Source: Treponema sp. UBA1747 (GTDB lineage: Bacteria > Spirochaetota > Spirochaetia > Treponematales > Treponemataceae). From it: 64,000 bases of DNA. The stretch spans positions 41,026 to 105,025 of the forward strand of contig DCHR01000008.1 in the NCBI GenBank assembly GCA_002315375.1, read 5' to 3'. Made by a program: the position numbers and the translations under genes. The notes under the pieces are model-generated. The model saw only the letters and a list, made by a program, of their open reading frames with translations. It was not told the DNA's origin and did not search any database. Below are positions 16,099 through 23,978 of this stretch, one piece after another. How positions within the stretch are numbered: position 1 is the first letter of the stretch; each line of letters starts with the position of its first letter.

Positions 16099-17322
16099 AT
16101 GAATAATAAACCAATGATTCGTTCCAACATTTGTATCAATTCCCACCCGGAAGGATGTGCAAAAGAAACTGATCACCAGATTGATTACGTAAAATCACAG
16201 AAAGCAAAACGCGGAATCAAAAATAATAAAGAAGGCGGAAACGGACCAAAGTTCGTTCTGGTTCTGGGCTGTTCAACAGGTTACGGACTTGCTTCCCGTA
16301 TCACAGCCGCTTTTGAATACGGTGCTGACACAATCGGTGTTTCTTTCGAAAAAGAAGGAACAGAAACAAAATGCGGAACTCCAGGATTCTACAACAATAA
16401 AGAATTCGACAAGGTTGCTTCTGAAGCAGGCCTTTATGCTAAATCTTTCAACGCTGATGCCTTCAGCCACGAAACACGCAAAATGATTATCGATGAAATC
16501 AAAGCTCAGGGTAAAAAAATCGACCTTATCGTTTACTCACTTGCAAGCCCTGTTCGCTCTGATCCTGATCTTATCGATGAAGCTACAGGAAACCACGTTC
16601 TTTATAAATCAGTAATCAAACCAATCGGCGAAAACTACGGTGGAGCCGCTCTGGATATTATGACAGAAACTCTGTCTGAAAAAGCTGCTGAACCTGCAAC
16701 AGAAGAAGAAATCGCCAATACTGTAAAAGTTATGGGTGGTGCTGACTGGCAGCTGTGGATCAATGCCATGCTTGAAGCCGGGGTTCTGGCTGAAGGATGC
16801 CGCACAGTAGCTTACTCTTACATCGGACCAAAACTGAGCCACGCCATTTACCGCAACGGTACAATCGGTCAGGCTAAAAAAGACCTGGAATCAACAGCCC
16901 GCAACCTTTCTTCACAGCTTAAAGCTGCAGTAAACGGAGATGCATGGGTTTCCGTAAACAAAGGTCTGGTAACCCGCTCTTCTGCTGTTATCCCGATTAT
17001 TTCCCTTTACCTTTCAATTCTCTTCAAAGTTATGAAAGCCAAGGGAATTCATGAAGGCTGTATCGAACAGATGGAACGCCTTTTCGCAGAACGTCTTTAC
17101 ACTGGTGAAAACTTCGCTGCAGGAAACGTTCCTGTTGATGAAAACAACCTGATTCGCATCGATGACTGGGAAATGCGTGATGATGTTCAGGAAGAAGTTG
17201 ATAAATGTATGGCTGCCATTACAAATGACAACCTTAAAGAATACTGTGACCTGGCCGGTTACAAACATGACTTCCTGGCAGCCAACGGTTTTGACGTTGA
17301 AGGTGTGGATTATTCAGACTAG
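16099..17322 (+). CDS. fabV: FabV-type enoyl-ACP / trans-2-enoyl-CoA reductase
   Basis: FabV reduces the trans-2 double bond of enoyl-ACP or enoyl-CoA with NADH, the last step of fatty-acid elongation. The 407-residue protein follows the family throughout: an N-terminal KPMIRSNICINSHPEG, the NAD-binding LVLGCSTGYGLASRITAAF, DLIVYSLASPVR, AYSYIGP and NKGLVTRSSAVIP. The catalytic pair Y-x8-K is present (Y251 and K260 in YRNGTIGQAK), and the C-terminus LAGYKHDFLAANGFDVEGVDY is typical. The T. denticola homologue is a characterised enoyl-CoA reductase. The start at 16099 is chosen for its AGGAG site 6 nt upstream; an in-frame ATG at 16048 has none. Confidence 0.95.
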   Translation: MNNKPMIRSNICINSHPEGCAKETDHQIDYVKSQKAKRGIKNNKEGGNGPKFVLVLGCSTGYGLASRITAAFEYGADTIGVSFEKEGTETKCGTPGFYNNKEFDKVASEAGLYAKSFNADAFSHETRKMIIDEIKAQGKKIDLIVYSLASPVRSDPDLIDEATGNHVLYKSVIKPIGENYGGAALDIMTETLSEKAAEPATEEEIANTVKVMGGADWQLWINAMLEAGVLAEGCRTVAYSYIGPKLSHAIYRNGTIGQAKKDLESTARNLSSQLKAAVNGDAWVSVNKGLVTRSSAVIPIISLYLSILFKVMKAKGIHEGCIEQMERLFAERLYTGENFAAGNVPVDENNLIRIDDWEMRDDVQEEVDKCMAAITNDNLKEYCDLAGYKHDFLAANGFDVEGVDYSD

Positions 17323-17343
17323 GTCAGGAAGCCTTGTTTGATA

Positions 17344-17372
17344 TTGACGCAAACAAAAGAATTCTGTAAAAT
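17344..17372 (+). promoter_or_regulatory. Promoter of rpmB
   Basis: TTGACG (17344-17349) and TAAAAT (17367-17372) are separated by 17 bp, close to the sigma-70 consensus, and lie 44 bp before the rpmB start codon. Confidence 0.8.
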
Positions 17373-17416
17373 TAACAAACTATTTTCTAAGATCTTAATT
17401 AAGGTAGGTATATACT

Positions 17417-17638
17417 ATGTCTAGAGCTTGTGATATTTGCGGTAAAGGTGTAATGAGTGGTAACAAAGTATCAAAATCTTACAACCACACACGCAGAACT
17501 TGGAGACCAAACCTCCACCCAGTAAAGACAGTTATTGATGGTACAACATTCTCTCTTAAAGTTTGTACACGCTGTCTGAACCGCGGACTTTTTGAAAAGA
17601 AAGTTTCAGTTCCAAAAGCTGCTGTAGAAAACAAATAA
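17417..17638 (+). CDS. rpmB: 50S ribosomal protein L28
   Basis: This 73-residue basic protein matches L28 from end to end: SRACDICGKGVMSGNKVSKS, the HTRRTWRPNLHPV core and the C-terminal VCTRCLNRGL. The CxxC pairs near both ends (CDIC and CTRC) mark the zinc-binding form of L28. It has an AAGGTAGG ribosome-binding site, its own promoter and a downstream terminator, so it is a single-gene unit. Confidence 0.97.
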   Translation: MSRACDICGKGVMSGNKVSKSYNHTRRTWRPNLHPVKTVIDGTTFSLKVCTRCLNRGLFEKKVSVPKAAVENK

Positions 17639-17673
17639 TTTTTTTCTTTCGCATTAGCGAACAAGCACTTTGA

Positions 17674-17709
17674 AAACCGCCCGACTTGATCAATCGGACG
17701 GTTTTTTTT
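17674..17709 (+). terminator. Rho-independent terminator of rpmB
   Basis: The stem AACCGCCCGA / TCGGACGGTT (one mismatch) surrounds a loop CTTGATCAA and is followed by eight T residues. Confidence 0.9.
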
Positions 17710-17760
17710 ATTTAACGGGATTTTTGAAGTTTTAGAAAGAAAACTGAAGGAATTTTGGGA

Positions 17761-18249
17761 TTAAAGCCCCATAATGCGGATCAAAACGATTACTTCGCTG
17801 GTATAAAGCAATACAGGTGTAGAAATACAGAATGCGATGCGAAGAGGCTTATTTTCAATCAGTTTCAGGAACTGAACTTCCCAGCAATAAGTCCCCCCCA
17901 GCAGGAACAGGATGAAAAAGCCTGCGACCAGAGCAAAACCTGACCCGGTTGCAATTTCCCCGCTGCTGGAAAAAAGAACCATAAAAACAGTAATTACAAC
18001 TACCTGAAGAATGACAATTGCAAGGATAAAGAAAGGAACCAGAGCTTTTTTCTGCATTTTGGCTTCTTCCTTAAAAAGTCCCCAGTTCTGTGAGGCAGCA
18101 ATGATTCCCAGAATACCCAGGAAAGCCTTATAAGACAAAGATGAAAGAACAACAAGAAGATTAAGTCCTGAATACATAAAAAACAGAACCAGCAGAGGAC
18201 AAAGAAGCGAAATTGCCCACAATGTAATATAAAACTTTTCTTTATTCAT
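17761..18249 (-). CDS. Hypothetical membrane protein
   Basis: This 162-residue protein has four to five hydrophobic segments (about residues 8-28, 34-50, 69-92, 103-122 and 135-158) and no motif that I recognise. An AAGGAAAA ribosome-binding site precedes the ATG. It starts 8 bp after the stop of the LMW phosphatase gene and is probably the last gene of the htrA-phosphatase transcript. No function can be given. Confidence 0.65.
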   Translation of the reverse strand: MNKEKFYITLWAISLLCPLLVLFFMYSGLNLLVVLSSLSYKAFLGILGIIAASQNWGLFKEEAKMQKKALVPFFILAIVILQVVVITVFMVLFSSSGEIATGSGFALVAGFFILFLLGGTYCWEVQFLKLIENKPLRIAFCISTPVLLYTSEVIVLIRIMGL

Positions 18250-18257
18250 AATTTTCC

Positions 18258-18716
18258 TTATTTACCTGTTAAATTATCCCACAGCCCAAGACATCCTGCA
18301 AGAACATCATTATAGGTGGCATCAAAATTTCCTGTGTACCATGGATCAGCTACTTCAGAATGATTTACGGGAGCATACTCAAGAAGAAGATGGATTTTTT
18401 CGTTGTAATCATTTCCGAATAAACGGTGCAAGCCCCAGAGGTTTTCCTGGTCCATTGCAATAATCAGGTCAAAGTTTTCACAATCAGAACGGGTTATTCT
18501 GCGTGCTGCACGACGGCTGAAAGGAATACCTTCCTGACGGAGCTTCTGTTTTGTTCCGGGATGAGTATCATTGCCAATCTCTTCCAGACTGGTTGCTGTA
18601 GATTCAATTAAAAAATCTTTTTCCCTTCCCCGCTGTGCCACAATATATTTCATGACAAACTCTGCCATAGTGGAACGGCAGATGTTTCCATGACATACGA
18701 ACATTATTTTGTGCAT
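18258..18716 (-). CDS. Low molecular weight protein-tyrosine phosphatase
   Basis: This 152-residue enzyme carries the P-loop C8-HGNIC-R14-S15 right after the N-terminal strand and the general-acid motif DPWY (about residue 124), with D-x-I-I-A-M-D-Q-E-N between them. All catalytic residues are present. The family dephosphorylates phosphotyrosine proteins in the cytoplasm. Its start codon shares a base with the end of the htrA-like gene (18716), so translation of the two is coupled. No partner kinase gene is visible in the window. Confidence 0.92.
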   Translation of the reverse strand: MHKIMFVCHGNICRSTMAEFVMKYIVAQRGREKDFLIESTATSLEEIGNDTHPGTKQKLRQEGIPFSRRAARRITRSDCENFDLIIAMDQENLWGLHRLFGNDYNEKIHLLLEYAPVNHSEVADPWYTGNFDATYNDVLAGCLGLWDNLTGK

Positions 18717-20026
18717 CAGATGGTACCGCCTGAACCGGAAGAATCAGATTTTTCTTCTGTATCCCCTTCAAGTGTAATTTTCAGCTGAACGTCTTTCCGG
18801 TCACGACGAACGGTTACTGAAACCACGTCACCCGGACGTTTGCTTTCCAGTGCCAGGTAATAATCAGCAAGGGAAGTAATATTTGTATTATCAATTTTAA
18901 GAATAACGTCTCCACCGAGGTAAATTACGTTTCTGCGGTTTCCGTAATATACAGCTTCTGTTCCGCCTCGAAGACCTGCTTTTTCTGCCAGAGAGCCTTT
19001 TGCAACTGTTGAAACCAGCATGCCCGAAGAAACATCCAGACGTGCATACTGTGCAATACGGCTTGTAAGCTGAATTACATTAATATCCATTGTTCCGCGA
19101 TTAACCTTTCCAAATTTCAGAAGATCTTTTACTACGCGGACTGCAGTCTCACTTGGAACGGCAAAACCGACCCCGGCTGAACTGTTGGAATTTGAAACAA
19201 TCATTGTATTGATTCCAATCATGCGGCCATTAGTATCCAGAAGTGGTCCTCCCGAGTTTCCCGGGTTGATTGCGGCATCAGTCTGAATCATATTGTTGAT
19301 AATGCGGCCTGTTGCAGAATCTTTCAGAGGACGGCCTAAGCTTGAAACAATTCCGGTTGTCATTGTTCTGGAAAGACCGTACGGGTTTCCGATTGCAATA
19401 ACCTTCTGTCCTACACGCAAAGCCGAAGAATCACCGAACTGAATTGTCTTTAACTGAACACCCGCTGGAGGGTCAAACTTAATAACGGCAAGGTCACTGT
19501 CTGCATCCTGGCCGATAATTGAAGCTTCATACTGTGTTCCGTCGGACAGAGAAACATAAATTTTTGTGGCATTCTGAATAACGTGAACATTTGTAAGGAT
19601 GTATCCCCGTTTATCAATAATGGAACCTGACCCGCTTCCGCCGTCCTGAATGTAAGGCTCCAGGAACCAGTCATAGGCTACAACCTGAGTATTGATGTTT
19701 ACTACTGCATCGCTGCATTTTTCGTAAACAGTTATATTCTGAATTTCATCCTGAGTATATGTAACCGAATCGCTTACCGGAACTGCCACAGTTACTTCAG
19801 GAGTAGTTTCAAGGAACAGATTATCCTCTTTACTTACTGGAACTGATGAAATTTCTTCGGCTTCACCTGCTGCAAGCTCAACCGGAGTTTCATCCGCTTT
19901 GTCTTTTGCTTCAGAACCATTCTTCTTTCCGAAAAAATTAGAAGAACAGAATACACTTACACTGCAAACAACAGCACCAACAATAATTGCTGTCAGAACT
20001 ATCTGACCACGAGTATACAAACGCAT
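18716..20026 (-). CDS. HtrA/DegQ-type trypsin-like serine protease with PDZ domain
   Basis: This 436-residue protease has an N-terminal membrane anchor (about residues 8-27), an acidic linker to about residue 95, then the trypsin-like domain with the complete triad H148 (TNVHV), D178 (DSDLAVIKF) and S258 (GNSGGPLL). One PDZ domain follows (about 315-425: GMLVSTVAKGSLAEKAGLRGG, DVILKIDN). This architecture is that of envelope quality-control proteases, anchored outside the cytoplasmic membrane. It lies in a run of minus-strand genes between the PEGA protein and the phosphatase, 15 bp after the former. Confidence 0.93.
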   Translation of the reverse strand: MRLYTRGQIVLTAIIVGAVVCSVSVFCSSNFFGKKNGSEAKDKADETPVELAAGEAEEISSVPVSKEDNLFLETTPEVTVAVPVSDSVTYTQDEIQNITVYEKCSDAVVNINTQVVAYDWFLEPYIQDGGSGSGSIIDKRGYILTNVHVIQNATKIYVSLSDGTQYEASIIGQDADSDLAVIKFDPPAGVQLKTIQFGDSSALRVGQKVIAIGNPYGLSRTMTTGIVSSLGRPLKDSATGRIINNMIQTDAAINPGNSGGPLLDTNGRMIGINTMIVSNSNSSAGVGFAVPSETAVRVVKDLLKFGKVNRGTMDINVIQLTSRIAQYARLDVSSGMLVSTVAKGSLAEKAGLRGGTEAVYYGNRRNVIYLGGDVILKIDNTNITSLADYYLALESKRPGDVVSVTVRRDRKDVQLKITLEGDTEEKSDSSGSGGTI

Positions 20027-20041
20027 TTTTTGCCTGCCAAA

Positions 20042-21634
20042 TTAGAATACGAAAGTTAATCCGGCTTTAATTTCTGTTGTTCCAAACATGGAGTCAAAGC
20101 CAAGAACTGTCTGTGCACCGGCATTAATCATTACACCGGCTCCGAAAGGAAGCCAGTTGATTCCACCGCCAACGACAGCAGTCTTTCCGATTGTAAACAT
20201 TCCGTCTGCATATATAGATACTATTTTTACAGGCTTAAATACAGTTGAAAGACCTAAAATAACACTATTTTCTTTCTCAAGAATGTTTCCGGTTTTACTT
20301 CCCAGAACATACTGAGCGGAACCAGTCAGAGACCACTGTCTGTTATTCCAGCCGGCAAGTGTTCCAAATCCAAGTCCTGCACCGTAATCAGAAACAGGCA
20401 TATATTCAGCATCAAAGGCATAGCCATAGCGCAGGAAAGCACCTGTACAGAAACGGCCGTTTTCTGCTGCAAAGCTTTTGTTATAACGGAAGTTTCCTGA
20501 AATAGAGAATGGGAAACCGGAATTGTCAGTTATATATGATTTGAAAACTGCCCCGCCAGACAAAGCTTCTGAAAAGCATCCGCCTGCAGCAACTTCAATT
20601 CCTGTTGCAGCATAACCTTCATTTGAGAATACAGGGGAACCTGAAACAGCAATAGTTCCATATTTAATACTGAACGGTTCGATTGAAGGAACATTGGAAT
20701 AACTGAAACCGTTTGTTGAAAAATTCATTACGGGATAATTCAGAGTTCTGTTGATTGTAACACAGGTTTCATACTTGGAACCTTCACAATCCAGTTCTAT
20801 CCAGTAAAGTCCGTCATCCAGCATTTTTCCATCGTCAGAATAACCGTTCCATGTATAACTCTGATTCCAGGTGTTGAATTCACCAAACTGGTAACGGTTT
20901 GTAAGGGAACCGTCAGGAGCAAAAACAGAAAGCCGTGCTGTACCTTTATTGGTAACACTAAAGGTTACTTCAACTTTTCCCAGGGCACCTTTAATTTCCG
21001 GATTAAGGAAATCGCGGGAAACCTGGAAATCTGTCAGTTCAAAAGGACTTTCTACAAAATCAGGTTCAACATAAATATCTGCGTAAGGCTGCAGGAAATA
21101 ATTTTCAACAATCGGGTTAAATCCAAAACGAATGATATTGATAATATGATCCCCGGCAATTATAGCAAGGTTTTTTGATGTTACTCTGTTTCCGTCAACA
21201 AGTACGCTGGCATCTGAAGGAATGTTTCTGAACCAGAAGGTTCCCTGCAATTCTTTCATATTTACTTCAAAAGTCTGCTCGTAACCGGCTTTAACAGTAA
21301 AGTTATAAACATCACATTCGTAGTACTGTTTCTTCAGCTCAAGACGATATTTCCCCGGGCGAAGATTCTTCAAAGTAACTTCGGTTTTTCCTTTATACAC
21401 ACCATTAATGTAGATTTCTGCATCACGAGGAACCGATTTAATATGAACAATTGTATCCTCGTCAGAATCCAGTTTTGTCTGTTCTGTCGGAGCAAGAGGA
21501 TTTGTCCCTGAAAAATAAGTCACAAGATCAATGATATCCAGAACATCATCAAGATTTACTGTCACTGCAGGAAGCTGAAATACCATAAATGAAAATAAAA
21601 ATAAACTCGTCCAAAATTTTCGTTTCTTAATCAT
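20042..21634 (-). CDS. PEGA-domain envelope protein with FlgD-like and beta-barrel-like C-terminal regions
   Basis: From the ATG at 21634 the protein is 530 residues. A signal peptide (about residues 1-24, ending LPAVT) is followed by two PEGA domains (about 55-175: VPRDAEIYINGVYKG, IPSDASVLVDGN). A segment like FlgD-type Ig domains comes next (SVTNKGTARLSVFAPDG, WNQSYTWNGYSDDGK). The last third is rich in alternating aromatic strands and ends LTFVF, as outer-membrane barrels do. It probably links the envelope surface to a bound glycan or protein. The ATG has TATAAT 7 nt upstream and no ribosome-binding site. An in-frame TTG at 21652, just after radC, is an alternative start. Confidence 0.75.
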   Translation of the reverse strand: MIKKRKFWTSLFLFSFMVFQLPAVTVNLDDVLDIIDLVTYFSGTNPLAPTEQTKLDSDEDTIVHIKSVPRDAEIYINGVYKGKTEVTLKNLRPGKYRLELKKQYYECDVYNFTVKAGYEQTFEVNMKELQGTFWFRNIPSDASVLVDGNRVTSKNLAIIAGDHIINIIRFGFNPIVENYFLQPYADIYVEPDFVESPFELTDFQVSRDFLNPEIKGALGKVEVTFSVTNKGTARLSVFAPDGSLTNRYQFGEFNTWNQSYTWNGYSDDGKMLDDGLYWIELDCEGSKYETCVTINRTLNYPVMNFSTNGFSYSNVPSIEPFSIKYGTIAVSGSPVFSNEGYAATGIEVAAGGCFSEALSGGAVFKSYITDNSGFPFSISGNFRYNKSFAAENGRFCTGAFLRYGYAFDAEYMPVSDYGAGLGFGTLAGWNNRQWSLTGSAQYVLGSKTGNILEKENSVILGLSTVFKPVKIVSIYADGMFTIGKTAVVGGGINWLPFGAGVMINAGAQTVLGFDSMFGTTEIKAGLTFVF

Positions 21635-21652
21635 AAGGACAATTATAGTCAA

Positions 21653-22306
21653 TTACACCTTTGTAAACAATAAATCGTGTTCCAGAAAGCTGAAATAGCC
21701 GCAGCCGCCAATAATTATGTGATCCAGAACCGGAACCCCTAAAACTTCCGCTGCATCCAGCATTTTACTGGTTGTTTCAAGATCAGCATCAGATGGAATC
21801 AGATTTCCGGAAGGATGATTATGACAGAGAATTATGGCAGCCGCATTGTCCAGAAGGGCTTCTGAAAAAATCTCCCGTGGATAAACTGCCGAAGAAGTTA
21901 CAGAACCGATTCCCATTACATGAATCTGAATAATTTCATGGTTCCCGTTCAAAGTAATGCTGAGAAAATGTTCTTTGGGTTTTATGGCATAGGTCTGAAC
22001 AAAGGGAACCAGGTCCCTGGCCGTGCGGACTTTTATGCCGACACATTCATTTTTCCGCCTGCCGTATTCAACTGCCGCTGCCACCTGCAGCGCCCTGTTC
22101 TGCCCCATTCCTTTTATCCGGGTCAGTTTTTGAATCATTTCGTCGCCAAAGGTTTCATCCACCGCATCGTTTACAGAGCGAGCCAGACTCCGCACAGAAA
22201 CATCCCGGGTTCCTGTGCCCAAAATCATCATCAAAAGTTCCTCGTCATTGGGAAAATCAAGGCCCTTTTTAAGAGTTAATTCACGAATATCAGGTTTATT
22301 TTCCAT
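21653..22306 (-). CDS. radC: RadC family JAB-domain protein
   Basis: This 217-residue protein has the RadC layout: an N-terminal helix-hairpin-helix-like part (LTRIKGMGQNRALQVAAAVEYGRR) and the JAB metalloprotease-like domain with HNHPSG, SDADLETTSKMLDAAEVLGVPVLDHIIIG and FSFLEH. The name derives from an old repair phenotype; the family's true role is unsettled. The start at 22306 (MENKPDIREL) fits other RadC proteins. A longer frame from 22384 would overlap the divergent lipoprotein gene and lacks a ribosome-binding site. The proposed start also lacks one and sits behind a TATATATA stretch. Confidence 0.85.
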   Translation of the reverse strand: MENKPDIRELTLKKGLDFPNDEELLMMILGTGTRDVSVRSLARSVNDAVDETFGDEMIQKLTRIKGMGQNRALQVAAAVEYGRRKNECVGIKVRTARDLVPFVQTYAIKPKEHFLSITLNGNHEIIQIHVMGIGSVTSSAVYPREIFSEALLDNAAAIILCHNHPSGNLIPSDADLETTSKMLDAAEVLGVPVLDHIIIGGCGYFSFLEHDLLFTKV

Positions 22307-22361
22307 ACTATATATATGTCTTTTTTTTGCTATTTTAGGTAAATAGAAACGATAAAATTCC

Positions 22362-22373
22362 GAAAATTTATAT
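22362..22373 (+). promoter_or_regulatory. Candidate leaderless promoter of the glucosaminidase lipoprotein gene
   Basis: TTCCGAAAAT ends exactly 6 nt before the ATG at 22374 (-10-like GAAAAT at 22362-22367). No Shine-Dalgarno sequence is present. Its sequence resembles the element at 48681-48694. Confidence 0.45.
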
Positions 22374-23036
22374 ATGAAACGCAAAATCTTTTATTTTTTA
22401 CTCATTTCCGTAATGGTCCTGAGCGCCTGTAAAACAACTTCTGATATCGATAAAGACACTGAACCTGAGCAGATTGAAGAGGAAGAAATCCTTGTTGAAG
22501 AACCTGTTCTTCCTGAACCAAAAGTAATTTCCAGAAATCTTTCTGATGAACCTGTAATGTCAGCTGATGAACTTTACCTTTTCTTTATGGAACAGAATCC
22601 GGACGCTGACAGAGAAATGATTATACGCATGAGCAATTATTATATTGAAGAAGCTTCTGTTGAAGGAATAAACTCGGACTGCGCCTGGGCACAAATGTGT
22701 CTGGAAACCGGTTACCTGCGCTTCGGAAATCTGGTTCAGCCGGAATTCCACAATTACTGCGGACTCGGCGCCATTGATGCAGACCACCCGGGAGAAATCT
22801 TTGAAACAGAACAGCTTGGTGTCCGCGCTCACATCCAGCACCTGTTTGCTTACGCAAAAACAGAGGAAAATCAGCTTACCAACGAATTAATTGATAAAAG
22901 GTTCAAATGGGTAAATCCTAAAGGAAAAGCTCCAACTATCTTTGAGCTGGCAGGAACCTGGGCCGCAGACAAAGCCTACGGAGAAAAACTGGACCGCATT
23001 CTGGCAAAGATGGAATTAAGCACCGTAGGAAAATAG
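22374..23036 (+). CDS. Glucosaminidase-domain lipoprotein (peptidoglycan hydrolase)
   Basis: This 220-residue protein begins with a lipoprotein signal (FYFLLISVMVLSAC, Cys19) and an acidic linker. Residues about 65-215 resemble the mannosyl-glycoprotein endo-beta-N-acetylglucosaminidase domain (FlgJ/Atl-like): an active-site region AQMCLETGYLRFGN, the FHNYCGLGAIDADHPGE segment and the C-terminal FELAGTWAADKAYGEKL. The first Glu in CLETGYL is the expected catalytic residue. Such enzymes cut glycan strands in the periplasm. It is divergent from radC with a very short intergenic region and no ribosome-binding site. Confidence 0.85.
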   Translation: MKRKIFYFLLISVMVLSACKTTSDIDKDTEPEQIEEEEILVEEPVLPEPKVISRNLSDEPVMSADELYLFFMEQNPDADREMIIRMSNYYIEEASVEGINSDCAWAQMCLETGYLRFGNLVQPEFHNYCGLGAIDADHPGEIFETEQLGVRAHIQHLFAYAKTEENQLTNELIDKRFKWVNPKGKAPTIFELAGTWAADKAYGEKLDRILAKMELSTVGK

Positions 23037-23096
23037 AAGGTTTCCTCAGGGACACCTTCTAAAGGGCACCTTCTACTACAATTCGATTTTTTCCAC

Positions 23097-23108
23097 TAAA
23101 ATAATTAC
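23097..23108 (+). promoter_or_regulatory. Candidate leaderless promoter of the RluA-family gene
   Basis: TAAAAT (23097-23102) lies exactly 6 nt before the ATG at 23109. There is no Shine-Dalgarno sequence. The AT-rich stretch TTCGATTTTTTCCAC lies directly upstream. Confidence 0.55.
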
Positions 23109-23855
23109 ATGGCTAATTCATATTATTCAGTTATTTATTCTGATGACGACATTGTTGTCCTGAACAAAAAATCAGGCCTTTTGATTGCAGCCGACCGCTA
23201 CAATCCTGATGCTCCGCGCCTGGACCTGGAAGCAGAAAAAGAGTTCGGGCGGCTTTACGCAGTTCACAGAATCGATAAAGACACTTCAGGTATTGTTATT
23301 TACGCAAGGAACCCTGACGCCCACAAAAACCTTTCCATGCAGTTTGAAAAACGTGAAGTTCAGAAAACATATCATGCTCTGGTTTACGGTCACCCGGTTT
23401 GGGAAAATCTGACTGTCGATTTGAAGCTTCTTCCTGACGGAGACCAGAGACACAGAACTGTTGTAGATAAAAGACTCGGTAAACCATCTCTTACAGAATT
23501 CAAAAATCTCGGAAGTGTTGGCCCTTACTCCTGGATTGAAGCAAAGCCAAAAACAGGAAGAACACATCAGATTCGTGTTCACCTGTATGCAAATGGTTTC
23601 CAGATTGTTTGTGATCCTCTTTACGGCGGAAACCAGAAACCGGTGCGCCTTTCAGAAATCAAACGCCGCTGGAACGGTGATGAAACAGAAGAACGCCCTC
23701 TTCTGACACGTCTGGCCCTTCATGCTTATCGCATCACTTTTGCACATCCAAAAACCGGAGAGCAGGTTACTTTCACTGCTCCTTATCCAAAGGACATGGA
23801 AGCCACAAGAAAACAGCTTGAAAAGATTTTTAACGTGAATCCTGTTGCGGAATAA
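23109..23855 (+). CDS. RluA family RNA pseudouridine synthase
   Basis: This 248-residue enzyme has the RluA catalytic motif HRIDKDTSGIVIYARN with its catalytic Asp, preceded by DDIVVLNKKSGLLI and followed by KTYHALVYGHP, GRTHQIRVHLYANG and DPLYGG. It lacks an S4 RNA-binding domain. It would isomerise a specific uridine in rRNA or tRNA; the exact site cannot be predicted. A strong terminator follows at 23879-23919, so it is probably a single-gene unit. Confidence 0.92.
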   Translation: MANSYYSVIYSDDDIVVLNKKSGLLIAADRYNPDAPRLDLEAEKEFGRLYAVHRIDKDTSGIVIYARNPDAHKNLSMQFEKREVQKTYHALVYGHPVWENLTVDLKLLPDGDQRHRTVVDKRLGKPSLTEFKNLGSVGPYSWIEAKPKTGRTHQIRVHLYANGFQIVCDPLYGGNQKPVRLSEIKRRWNGDETEERPLLTRLALHAYRITFAHPKTGEQVTFTAPYPKDMEATRKQLEKIFNVNPVAE

Positions 23856-23878
23856 AATGAAAATAACTGGTTAAATAG

Positions 23879-23919
23879 AAAGTGGTGGTTTGAGCTCGTC
23901 GAAACCACCACTTTTTTTT
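23879..23919 (+). terminator. Rho-independent terminator of the RluA-family gene
   Basis: A stem of about 13 bp (AAAGTGGTGGTTT with AAACCACCACTTT) and a 10-nt loop is followed by a run of eight T residues. Confidence 0.92.
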
Positions 23920-23925
23920 GTACCC

Positions 23926-23950
23926 GGACATTTCGGCAGGCTCAATGTCC
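23926..23950. repeat. Short hairpin repeat containing TCGGCAGGCTCA
   Basis: GGACATT and AATGTCC form a perfect 7-bp stem around TCGGCAGGCTC. The core resembles TCGGCAAGCTCAGGGACC at 49961-49978 and the widespread TTCGACAAGCTCAG bacterial repeat. Confidence 0.55.
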
Positions 23951-23978
23951 GTTCTAATAAAATACTTAAAAAGAGATC

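Noticed and set aside
22307..22384. Longer N-terminus for RadC
   Set aside because: It would overlap the divergent lipoprotein start and the extra residues do not fit the family.
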